Made by a program: the position numbers and the translations under genes. This document shows positions 29,283 through 35,796 of a stretch of 35,796 nucleotides of DNA, piece by piece; within the stretch, counting starts at the first letter, position 1; each line of letters begins with the position of its first letter. Where the stretch lies: assembly GCF_003011965.1 (NCBI RefSeq), contig NZ_PXWG01000064.1, positions 1 through 35,796 of the forward strand, given 5' to 3'. The notes under the pieces were generated by a model. The model ran no database searches, was not told the origin of the DNA, and saw nothing but the letters and a program-made list of their open reading frames with translations. This DNA comes from Streptosporangium nondiastaticum (lineage in GTDB: Bacteria > Actinomycetota > Actinomycetes > Streptomycetales > Streptomycetaceae).

Positions 29283-29298
29283 TGTGACATGAGTCACA
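29283..29298. promoter_or_regulatory. Perfect CRP-type site upstream of cdgB
   Basis: TGTGACATGAGTCACA is an exact TGTGA-N6-TCACA palindrome. It also fits the GTG-N6-GNCAC motif I recall for Streptomyces Crp. It lies about 120-135 bases before the cdgB start. The 29086-29416 interval otherwise holds no gene. Confidence 0.65.
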
Positions 29299-29313
29299 GA
29301 GGGCCGTAATTGT

Positions 29314-29326
29314 TGACCCTGTGTAC
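29314..29326. promoter_or_regulatory. BldD-box-like sequence upstream of cdgB
   Basis: TGACCCTGTGTAC matches TnACnC(A/T)GnGTnA, the BldD consensus as I know it, at all fixed positions except the last. It sits 15 bases downstream of the CRP-type site. cdgB is a known BldD target in S. coelicolor, which supports the call. Confidence 0.55.
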
Positions 29327-29416
29327 CGAGTGGTCAGCTCGCTGTGATTCAGTGGCCGTGGTAAACGGACGACAAGAAGCCTGGAGTTGCTGTCGAGGTC
29401 TCGGGGGAGAGCGAAG

Positions 29417-31177
29417 ATGGAGACCGAGTCGGAGCCGTATGTCCGCCTGGCCACGTTGCGCGGGCTGCATCAGGTGGTGGCCGATCTGAACACGGCGCGA
29501 AGTCTCGCGGACACCTTGCAGACCGTCGCGGACGGCATCGTCACCGGGCTCGGGTACGAGCTCTCCGCCGTCAATCTCGTACGGCCCGACGGTGATCTCG
29601 TCGTGGCCGCCGTCGCCGGCAGCGCCGGCGCCGAAGCGCTGATGGCCGGGCGGGTCGGCTCGCGCGTCTCGTGGGAGCGCCGGCTCGCCATGGCCGACCA
29701 GTGGGGCGCGCTGCGCTTCATCCCGTACACGGAGGGCTGGGTCCTCGACAACGACGACGTGCCCCAGTGGCACACCGCCGGCCCCGCCCCCCGCTTCCCC
29801 GACGAGTGGCACCCCATGGACCGCCTCTTCGCGCCCATGTACACCGCGGGGACGGCGGGCGGCGAGCTCCTCGGCGTCATCTCCGTCGACAAGCCGCGCA
29901 ACGGCCGCCGGCCCGGCGCCTGGGGCCGCGAGGCGCTGCAGATGTACGCCTTCCAGGCCGCCATCGCGATCAGCAACGCCCGCCTGCGGGCCAACATGCA
30001 GCGCGCCCTCGTCCGCCTGGAGCGCGAGCAGCAGGCCCTGCGGGCCAGTGAGGAAAGCTTCCGCCAGGCCTTCGAGTACGCGCCCAGCGGCATGGCCATC
30101 GCCGAGATGGGCGGCGACCAGCACGGCCGCCTGCACCGCACCAACGACGCCCTGTGCCGCCTCCTCGGCCGCTCCGCGTCCCAGATGCGCCGCTATTCGT
30201 TCTCCGACCTCGTCCACCCCGAGGACATCGGCACCCTCCTGCGCACCTCCGCCGAGGGCGGCCGGGCCGAGCTGCGGCTCGCGCGCCGCGACGGCACGTA
30301 CGTGTGGGTCTCCCTGCGCAACTCGGTGGTGGCCGACGCCGCCGACGGGCCGCGCTTCCTGCTCACCCACGTCGAGGACATCGAGGAGCGCAAGCGGCAC
30401 GAGCTGCAGCTCGCCCACCGCGCCAGCCACGACTCGCTCACCGGCCTGCCCAACAGCGCCGAGCTGCGCGCCCGGCTCAGCAGCCGGCTGTGCGGCAGAG
30501 CGCCCGGCAGCGAGCCGCACGCCGCCGCCGTGGCGGCCCCGTACGGCTGTCTCGACGGCTTCGCGGAGGTGGAGGGCGTCGAGGGACCGGTGGGCGCCGC
30601 CCTGTACGGGCAGGAGGGCTCCTACGCCCACGGCTTCGGCTCCGAGGGCGGCCCGGACCACGCGCCGGACTGCGGGCCCGACTACGCCCCGGACGAGTTC
30701 GGCTGCGGCACGCACGACGGCGCCTACCCCGGGCATGTGCACGCCATAGCCCCGGCCGAGGACGAGCCCGACGACGGGACCAAGGGCCTGGCCGTCCTCT
30801 TCTGCGACCTCGACGGCTTCAAGGCCATCAACGACCGCTTCGGCCACCACACCGGCGACGCCGTCCTCATAGAGGTCGCCCGCCGCCTCAGCAACGGCGT
30901 CCGCGAGGGCGACACCGTCGCCCGCCTCGGCGGCGACGAGTTCGTCGTCCTCGCCGACGGCCTCACCCAGGCGGACGCGGAGGACCTCGCCGTCCGGCTG
31001 CGCAGCGCGATCCTCCCGCCGATCAGGGTTGACGGGCGTGCGGTCCGGGTAGGCGCGAGTTTCGGCATCGGCTGGGCGGGCTGCGGAATGTCGGCCGACG
31101 AGGTGCTGCACTCCGCCGACCAGCGGATGTACGTCGAAAAGCGGTCTCGCGCCAAGGCGGGCCGGCGGGCGGGCTGA
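29417..31177 (+). CDS. cdgB: Diguanylate cyclase with GAF-PAS-GGDEF domains, CdgB-like
   Basis: A 586-residue soluble enzyme that makes c-di-GMP from two GTP. Seen: a GAF domain (about 15-190), a short helical linker (RALVRLEREQQALRASEESF), a PAS/PAC domain (about 210-335, with FVHPEDI-like and THVEDIEERKRHE), then a GGDEF domain with FCDLDGFKAINDRFGHHTGD and the active site RLGGDEFVVL. An inhibitory I-site RxxD (REGD) lies exactly five residues before GGDEF. A low-complexity stretch of about 95 residues interrupts the start of the GGDEF domain. There is no EAL domain. GGGGGAG precedes ATG 29417. In Streptomyces c-di-GMP controls BldD and development. The symbol follows domain order and gene neighbourhood. 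Confidence 0.87.
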   Translation: METESEPYVRLATLRGLHQVVADLNTARSLADTLQTVADGIVTGLGYELSAVNLVRPDGDLVVAAVAGSAGAEALMAGRVGSRVSWERRLAMADQWGALRFIPYTEGWVLDNDDVPQWHTAGPAPRFPDEWHPMDRLFAPMYTAGTAGGELLGVISVDKPRNGRRPGAWGREALQMYAFQAAIAISNARLRANMQRALVRLEREQQALRASEESFRQAFEYAPSGMAIAEMGGDQHGRLHRTNDALCRLLGRSASQMRRYSFSDLVHPEDIGTLLRTSAEGGRAELRLARRDGTYVWVSLRNSVVADAADGPRFLLTHVEDIEERKRHELQLAHRASHDSLTGLPNSAELRARLSSRLCGRAPGSEPHAAAVAAPYGCLDGFAEVEGVEGPVGAALYGQEGSYAHGFGSEGGPDHAPDCGPDYAPDEFGCGTHDGAYPGHVHAIAPAEDEPDDGTKGLAVLFCDLDGFKAINDRFGHHTGDAVLIEVARRLSNGVREGDTVARLGGDEFVVLADGLTQADAEDLAVRLRSAILPPIRVDGRAVRVGASFGIGWAGCGMSADEVLHSADQRMYVEKRSRAKAGRRAG

Positions 31178-31193
31178 GGCCCGGCCGGGGCCT
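31177..31193 (+). terminator. Possible terminator after cdgB
   Basis: AGGCCC and GGGCCT (6-bp stem, 5-base loop) lie directly at the stop codon of cdgB. It is short, so weak evidence. Confidence 0.4.
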
Positions 31194-31340
31194 GGCTGAG
31201 GCCCGGTTGAGGCAGCCCACCGCGAGGTGTCGTCGCGTCGCGGTAGTCTTCGCCGAAACGCGGCACCGCCGCCTACCGTGAAATCGAACGCAAAGATTTG
31301 GCCAGTGGGCGATGGGCCCATGGGTTGGGAGTGACAGGGG

Positions 31341-32276
31341 ATGACGGCCGGTAATAACGGCACGGGTACGCCGGAGAGCGAAGACCCGTTCGCGCACCTG
31401 TACCGCTCGGAGGGCGGCGGGTCCAACGAGAGCGCGCCGGCCGCGCCGCAGCCGGGGGTTCCCCGCACTTCGTACAACCAGGTACGGACGGTCGGTTCAC
31501 GCCAGTACGGCCCGCGCCAGCCGCAGCCGCCGCACGCGTCCCAGCCCGCGCCGCACTACGCGGCCCCGGAGACCCTGCCCGGCGGCGTCCCCCGCCAGCC
31601 GGCGGCCCCGGGCCACGGCGGCCACGGCGGCGGCTCCCGCCCGAAGCGGACCGGCCTGCTGGTCGCGGCGATAGCCGTGGTCGCGGTGGTGGCCGGCGGC
31701 ATCACGGTGGCGATGCTGACCAACAGCGGCACGTCGGACGACGGCGGGACGAACCAGGCGGCGTCCGGGGGAGAGCAGAAGGATCCTCAGGACGAGGACA
31801 AGAAGCCGTCCAAGGAGCCGCAGAAGAAGACCGAGCCGAGCAATCAGTCGGCGGTCGGCAAGCTGAAGCGCGACGCGTCGACGCTGAAGCTGGTGGGCGG
31901 CGCGTCCACGGACACGGTGGTCAAGGGCGCCAAGTCCGAGGGCGGGGCCTACGCGGTGGTCACGAACCAGTCGGGTTCGGGCGTTGAGTGGGAGGTCGAG
32001 GTTCCGTCGACCGGCAGCTACCGGCTGTACGTCAATTACGGCGTGCCCGGACAGGACGCCAACCTTGCGGTCGACGTCAACGGCAAGACCAACAGCCTGC
32101 CGATGCGCATGAAGATCTACGGCGACATCAAGCCGGGCGACTGGCCCCCCAACTGGCAGAACAGCTGGACCCGCGTCGACCTGAACCAGGGCAAGAACAC
32201 CATCAAGCTGTACTGCGGCAGCGGCAGCGGCTGCGAATCCCACCTCGACCAGCTGTGGCTCACCAACGGCGGCTGA
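31341..32276 (+). CDS. Membrane-anchored protein with CBM6/35-like domain
   Basis: A 311-residue type II membrane protein. Seen: a Pro/Gln/Gly-rich cytoplasmic N-terminus (1-100), one TM helix (about 105-126, GLLVAAIAVVAVVAGGITVA), a charged Lys/Glu/Pro linker (about 130-170), and an outer beta-sandwich domain (about 176-311) with VEWEVEVPSTGSYRLYVNYG, DVNGK and NTIKLYCGSGSGCESHLDQL. The last resembles carbohydrate-binding modules 6/35. No catalytic domain is present, so binding to wall or exogenous glycans is the likely role (inferred). Its 3' end overlaps the convergent aldolase gene by 17 bases. Confidence 0.78.
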   Translation: MTAGNNGTGTPESEDPFAHLYRSEGGGSNESAPAAPQPGVPRTSYNQVRTVGSRQYGPRQPQPPHASQPAPHYAAPETLPGGVPRQPAAPGHGGHGGGSRPKRTGLLVAAIAVVAVVAGGITVAMLTNSGTSDDGGTNQAASGGEQKDPQDEDKKPSKEPQKKTEPSNQSAVGKLKRDASTLKLVGGASTDTVVKGAKSEGGAYAVVTNQSGSGVEWEVEVPSTGSYRLYVNYGVPGQDANLAVDVNGKTNSLPMRMKIYGDIKPGDWPPNWQNSWTRVDLNQGKNTIKLYCGSGSGCESHLDQLWLTNGG

Positions 32277-33105
32277 CCGTCCGGAGGAACCCCGTCACCG
32301 TTTCCGTCATGGCGGCCCGCGCAGGGGTCAGATACTTGCGCGGGTCCGTGGTGGAGGGGTGGGCCTCCAGGAAGGCCCTTACTGCGCCTGTGAAGGCCTT
32401 GTTCAGGGCCGTGCCCACGTTGATTTTCGTCATTCCCGCCGCGACCGCCCGGCGGAGTTCCGTGTCCGGGACGCCTGACGAGCCGTGGAGGACCAGGGGG
32501 ACGGGGACCGCATCGCGGAGTGCCGTGATCAGGGCGTGGTCCAGGGTCGCCGTGCGGTCCGTCATCGCGTGGGTGCTGCCCACGGCCACGGCCAGGGCGT
32601 CGATGCCCGTGTCCGCCACGTAGGCCGCGGCCTCGGCCGGGTCCGTCCGTACGCCCGGCGTGTGCGCGTCGCCCGCCTTGCCGCCCACGCGGCCCAGTTC
32701 CGCCTCCACCCAGATGTCGCGCTCGTGGCCCCAACGGACCGCTTCGGCCGTCGCTTTGACGTTGTCTCCGTAAGGGAGTTTCGAGGCGTCGAACATGACC
32801 GAAGTGAAGCCGTGGGCGTGTGCCTGGCGTAGGAGTGCTTCGTCCTCCACGTGGTCCAGGTGGAGGGAAAGGCGGGCGGTCGACGCCGCCGCTACTGCGG
32901 CCGTTGCCGCGGCAATGGGGCCCAGGCGTCCGCCGTGGAATTTCACCGCGTTCTCCGAGATCTGCAGCACGGCGGGCCTGCCCGCCGCCTCCGCGCCCGC
33001 GGCGATCGCTTCCGCGTGCTCGACCGTGATGACGTTGAACGCGCAGACGGCCGCGCCTTCGGACCGGGCTTCCGTGATGAGGTCAGCGGTGCGTACGAGG
33101 GGCAT
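32260..33105 (-). CDS. Class II ketose-bisphosphate aldolase (GatY/KbaY/Fba-like)
   Basis: A 281-residue zinc aldolase that cleaves a ketose-1,6-bisphosphate to dihydroxyacetone phosphate and glyceraldehyde-3-phosphate. Seen: LITEARSEGAAVCAFNVITVEHAEAI, SLHLDHVEDE (catalytic Asp and zinc His), SVMFDASKLPYGDNV, AVAVGSTHAM (zinc His), LVLHGSSGVPD (zinc His) and KINVGTALN (phosphate loop). The length fits the tagatose/fructose group rather than the longer Fba-B type. It starts at ATG 33105, 36 bases after the PfkB gene stop, so the two are co-transcribed. The specificity (fructose- versus tagatose-bisphosphate) cannot be read from sequence. Confidence 0.87.
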   Translation of the reverse strand: MPLVRTADLITEARSEGAAVCAFNVITVEHAEAIAAGAEAAGRPAVLQISENAVKFHGGRLGPIAAATAAVAAASTARLSLHLDHVEDEALLRQAHAHGFTSVMFDASKLPYGDNVKATAEAVRWGHERDIWVEAELGRVGGKAGDAHTPGVRTDPAEAAAYVADTGIDALAVAVGSTHAMTDRTATLDHALITALRDAVPVPLVLHGSSGVPDTELRRAVAAGMTKINVGTALNKAFTGAVRAFLEAHPSTTDPRKYLTPARAAMTETVTGFLRTVSRRW

Positions 33106-33140
33106 GTGCCTTGCCTTTCCGCCGGGGGAGGAGGGAGACG

Positions 33141-34073
33141 TCAGGCTGCCGTGACCTTCACCTGCGGCAGCAGGTCCGTATAGGTCTCGGCGTCGAACTC
33201 GCCTGCAGTGGGGGCCTTCACCGTGGCGGCGGCCAGGGCCACCGCCCGGGTCAGGCGGTCCGGCCAGGGCAGGCCGTCCAGCCAGGCCGACAGGAGGCCG
33301 GCCGCGGCCGAGTCGCCCGCGCCCGTCGGGTTGCCGGTGAGGCGGCGGGGCGGGGTCGCGCGCCAGGTGCCGTCGGGGGTGACGGCGAGGACGCCCTCCG
33401 GGCCGAGGGTCGCGGCGATGGCGTGGGCGCCGCGGCGGCGGGCGTCGAGGGCCGCGCGCAGGGGCTCCGTGGAGCCGGTGAGCGCGGCGAGTTCGGCGGT
33501 GTTGGGGGTGACCAGGTCGGGGCGGGCGGCGATGCCGCGGCGCAGCGGTTCGCCGCTGGTGTCCAGCAGGACGGGGACGCGGGCGGCGCGCGCCTGCCGT
33601 ACGAGGTGGGCGTACGCGCCCACCGGCACGCCCGGCGGGAGGCTGCCGCACAGGGCGACGGCCCGGGCCTCGCGCAGGAGGCGCGCGTAGGTGTCCGTGA
33701 AGGCGGCCCACTCCTCGGCGGTGACGTCCGGGCCGGGCTCGTTGAGCTGGGTGGTGTTGCCGGTGGAGGCGTCCACGACGGCGACGGTGCGGCGGGTGGT
33801 GCCGATGATGGGGACGAGGCGGTCGGTGATGCGGCCGCCGTCGCCGGGGGCGGTCTCCGCGAGGAGCCGGCGCAGGGTCTCGCCCGTCGTGCCGCCAGCG
33901 AACCCCGTGACCACGGTGGTGTGGCCGAGCGCGGCCAGGACGCGGGCCACGTTGACGCCCTTGCCGCCGGCCCGTTCGGCGGCGGCCGTGACGTGGTGCG
34001 ACGCGTGCGGCTGCAGCCGCGGAACGCGATAGGTCAGATCGAGCGCTGCGTTGAGCGTGACCGTGAGGATCAC
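33141..34073 (-). CDS. PfkB-family sugar-phosphate kinase (1-phosphofructokinase-like)
   Basis: A 310-residue kinase of the ribokinase/PfkB fold. Seen: VTLNAALDLTYRVPRL at the start, the first signature AGGKGVNVARVLAALG (about 35-50), and the second signature NPTGAGDSAAAGLLSAW with the catalytic Asp of GAGD. It is closest in pattern to 1-phosphofructokinase and tagatose-6-phosphate kinase, which make the bisphosphate substrate of the next enzyme. The GTG start at 34073 is preceded by GGAGGG. A terminator between nagA and this gene (34133-34175) gives the kinase-aldolase pair its own unit or attenuates read-through. Confidence 0.85.
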   Translation of the reverse strand: MILTVTLNAALDLTYRVPRLQPHASHHVTAAAERAGGKGVNVARVLAALGHTTVVTGFAGGTTGETLRRLLAETAPGDGGRITDRLVPIIGTTRRTVAVVDASTGNTTQLNEPGPDVTAEEWAAFTDTYARLLREARAVALCGSLPPGVPVGAYAHLVRQARAARVPVLLDTSGEPLRRGIAARPDLVTPNTAELAALTGSTEPLRAALDARRRGAHAIAATLGPEGVLAVTPDGTWRATPPRRLTGNPTGAGDSAAAGLLSAWLDGLPWPDRLTRAVALAAATVKAPTAGEFDAETYTDLLPQVKVTAA

Positions 34074-34132
34074 CGGCGTTTCCCTCCCTTGACCGAAGAA
34101 CCGTGACCGTCGACCGCGAGCGATCATGCCAA

Positions 34133-34175
34133 AACAGCGGCGGCAGGCCCAGACCTCGGGACTGCCGCCGCTGTT
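34133..34175 (-). terminator. Terminator after nagA
   Basis: A perfect 14-bp stem AACAGCGGCGGCAG (34133-34146) pairs with 34162-34175 across a 15-base loop. It lies 39 bases past the nagA stop. Confidence 0.85.
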
Positions 34176-34213
34176 CCGGCCGACGTGCGACCGTGCGTCA
34201 AGAGCGGGAGGAA

Positions 34214-35419
34214 TCAGTGCACTTCGGGCTTGACCACCCAGTCGCCCTTGCGCATGACGCCCACCAGGTCGTACGAGGCGTCGAGAACGACCAGATCCGC
34301 GTCCTTGCCGGGCTCCAGGGAGCCGATCCGGCCGGCCGCGCCCAGCAGGCGCGCGGGGGTGGCGGAGAGGGCCCGTACGGCGTCGCCCACCGGCAGTCCG
34401 TCGATCGTGACGGCGCGCTTGAACGCCGTGTCCAGCGTCAGCGTCGAACCCGCGATCGAGCCCGCCGTCGGGCCGCCGGCGATGCGGGCCACGCCGTCCT
34501 TGACCTCGACGCTCATCGGGCCGAGCGGGTACATGCCGTCGCTCATGCCGGCCGCGCCCATGGCGTCGGTGATGAACGCGACGCGGTCCGCGCCGGCGCG
34601 GGCGAAGGCCAGCTCCAGGACGGCGGGGTGCAGGTGCGTGCCGTCGTTGATCAGCTCGACGGTGACCCGCTCGTCCTCCAGGAGGGCCGCGATCGGGCCG
34701 GGCGCGCGGTGCATCAGCGACGGCATCGCGTTGAAGAGGTGCGTGGCGACCGTCGCGCCCGCCTCGATGGCGTCCAAGGTCGCCTCGTACGAGGAGTCCG
34801 TGTGGCCCACGGCCGCGATCACGCCGTGGTCGGCGAGGAGGCGGACCGAGTCGAGGCCGCCCGCCAGCTCCGGGGCCAGCGTCATCATGCGGGCCGCGCC
34901 GCGGGCCGCGTCGATGAGCTTGCGGACGTCCGCCGGGTGCGGGTCGCGCAGCAGCTCCGGCTGGTGGGCGCCGCAGCGGTGCGGGGAGATGAACGGGCCC
35001 TCGAAGTGGATGCCCGCGAGGTCGCCCTGCTCGGTCAGCTCGGACAGGACGGCCGCCTGCCGGGCGAGGTCGTCCAGGTCGCCGGTGACGGTGGAGGCGA
35101 CCATGGTCGTGGTGCCGTGCGCGCGGTGCGTGCGGATGGCCGTGAGGGCCTCTTCGGGGTCGCCCGCGGAGAAGGACGCGCCGCCGCCGCCGTGGACGTG
35201 CATGTCGACGAAGCCGGGGACGATCCAGTAGCCCTTGCCGGAGAAGTCGAGGGTGGCAGCTTGCTCGCCGCTCCCGTTCGCGTGCGTGTCCGCATGCGTC
35301 TCTGCGTGCGTGTCCGTGGTCGCGGCGATCCGCCGGCCCTCGACCGTCACCCGCCCGTCCTCGACCACGCCGGTCGGCAGCACCACGCGGGCGCCGGCGA
35401 GAACCGTTCGTTCGACCAT
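34214..35419 (-). CDS. nagA: N-acetylglucosamine-6-phosphate deacetylase NagA
   Basis: A 401-residue amidohydrolase that converts GlcNAc-6-P to glucosamine-6-P and acetate. Seen: His74 and His76 (FVDMHVHGGGG), metal Glu140 (GIHFEGPFIS), metal His206 (AVGHTDSSYE) and His227 (ATHLFNAMP), and catalytic Asp285 (AFITDAMGA). A small Thr/His repeat (THAETHADTHANG, about 37-49), encoded by 12-bp units near 35280-35316, interrupts an N-terminal loop. The start overlaps the nagK stop by one base (TGATG), so translation is coupled. In Streptomyces, nagA-nagK is under DasR; the promoter lies outside the window. Confidence 0.93.
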   Translation of the reverse strand: MVERTVLAGARVVLPTGVVEDGRVTVEGRRIAATTDTHAETHADTHANGSGEQAATLDFSGKGYWIVPGFVDMHVHGGGGASFSAGDPEEALTAIRTHRAHGTTTMVASTVTGDLDDLARQAAVLSELTEQGDLAGIHFEGPFISPHRCGAHQPELLRDPHPADVRKLIDAARGAARMMTLAPELAGGLDSVRLLADHGVIAAVGHTDSSYEATLDAIEAGATVATHLFNAMPSLMHRAPGPIAALLEDERVTVELINDGTHLHPAVLELAFARAGADRVAFITDAMGAAGMSDGMYPLGPMSVEVKDGVARIAGGPTAGSIAGSTLTLDTAFKRAVTIDGLPVGDAVRALSATPARLLGAAGRIGSLEPGKDADLVVLDASYDLVGVMRKGDWVVKPEVH

Positions 35420-35796
35420 CAGGCGGAAACCTCCGTGAGGTGGGTGGTGAGCAGGTCCCAGGCGAGCAGGCCCGCGCCCAGGCAGCCGGCGGCGTCCCCG
35501 AGGGCGGCCGGGATGATGCGGGGGAGCTGCTGGAACGTCATGCGGTCCGCGACGGCCGCGCGCAGCGGTGCGAAGAGGGTCTCGCCGGCCTCGGCGAGGC
35601 CCCCGCCGACGATCAGCGTGCGGGGGTCGAGGAGGGTGTGGGCGATGACGAGGCCGTCGGCGAGGGCGTCGACGGCCTCCTGCCAGACGGCGCGGGCGCG
35701 GGGGTCGCCCGCTTCGACGGCACGGGCGCAGTCCGCGGCGTCGGCGTCCGGGGTGCCGGAGGCCTCCGCCCAGGCGCGGCTGACCGCGGCGGCCGA
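35419..35796 (-). CDS. nagK: ROK-family N-acetylglucosamine kinase, C-terminal part (partial)
   Basis: The last 125 codons of a gene that enters from the right edge. Seen: the ROK C-terminal pattern DGLVIAHTLLDPRTLIVGGGLAEAGETLF and a closing ALGDAAGCLGAGLLAWDLL. ROK kinases phosphorylate GlcNAc or glucose at O6. Coupling to nagA (1-base stop/start overlap) makes GlcNAc the likely substrate, feeding NagA. The sugar-binding HxE and zinc cysteines lie outside the window. Confidence 0.8.
   Translation of the reverse strand, partial: SAAAVSRAWAEASGTPDADAADCARAVEAGDPRARAVWQEAVDALADGLVIAHTLLDPRTLIVGGGLAEAGETLFAPLRAAVADRMTFQQLPRIIPAALGDAAGCLGAGLLAWDLLTTHLTEVSA

Noticed and set aside
29294..31477. 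727-codon minus-strand frame opposite cdgB
   Set aside because: Val/Gly/Arg-rich shadow; the plus strand encodes complete GAF-PAS-GGDEF domains.

Overview
The window is high-GC actinobacterial DNA and almost certainly comes from a Streptomyces chromosome. The evidence is the codon usage, the GTG and TTG starts, the Shine-Dalgarno sites, and a gene set typical of the genus: msiK, a HbpS/SenS/SenR-type redox system, a cdgB-type diguanylate cyclase and nagK-nagA. Gene symbols rest on protein features and gene order; no database search was possible.

Layout. Bases 1-2850 hold the end of a Ser/Gly-rich protein, a sugar-nucleotidyltransferase, a small secreted protein and msiK, the shared ATPase of sugar ABC importers, with a DasR-box-like site upstream. 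Bases 3000-4500 carry a lone TnpB element with a structured putative guide-RNA end, next to tRNA-Thr(TGT). Bases 4750-12540 hold an MmpL transporter, an M24 peptidase, a GNAT enzyme, a 14-TM MFS pump, a quinone-oxidoreductase-like enzyme behind a MerR-type promoter, and a pentapeptide-repeat protein.

Bases 12739-18420 are the most unusual part. This is a compact, co-directional cluster of an AurF-type diiron N-oxygenase, a class II aaRS-like amino acid:carrier-protein ligase, a nitronate-monooxygenase-like flavoenzyme, an O-methyltransferase, a free-standing acyl carrier protein and an MFS exporter. The logic is: load an amino acid on the carrier protein, oxidise its amine towards nitro/nitronate, methylate, export. 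No NRPS or PKS is present. I propose an N-oxygenated, possibly O-methyl-nitronate, metabolite pathway. Short tandem repeats sit at most gene ends in this block, including a 7 x 15 bp array at its 3' boundary.

Bases 18542-26900 hold two tandem ABC ATPases without permeases, a conserved hypothetical, a secreted M4 metalloprotease, the senR-senS / hbpS divergon, a second GNAT enzyme, an MT0933-like antitoxin and a pair of overlapping zinc-ribbon reading frames. Bases 27236-32276 hold terD, an ArfB-like release-factor homologue, a flavin reductase, cdgB (with a perfect CRP-type site and a BldD-like box upstream) and a membrane-anchored carbohydrate-binding-module protein. Bases 32260-35796 are an amino-sugar/hexose-phosphate block on the minus strand: nagK (cut by the window edge), nagA, a terminator, then a PfkB kinase and a class II ketose-bisphosphate aldolase. 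The block fits the msiK/DasR theme at the other end of the window.
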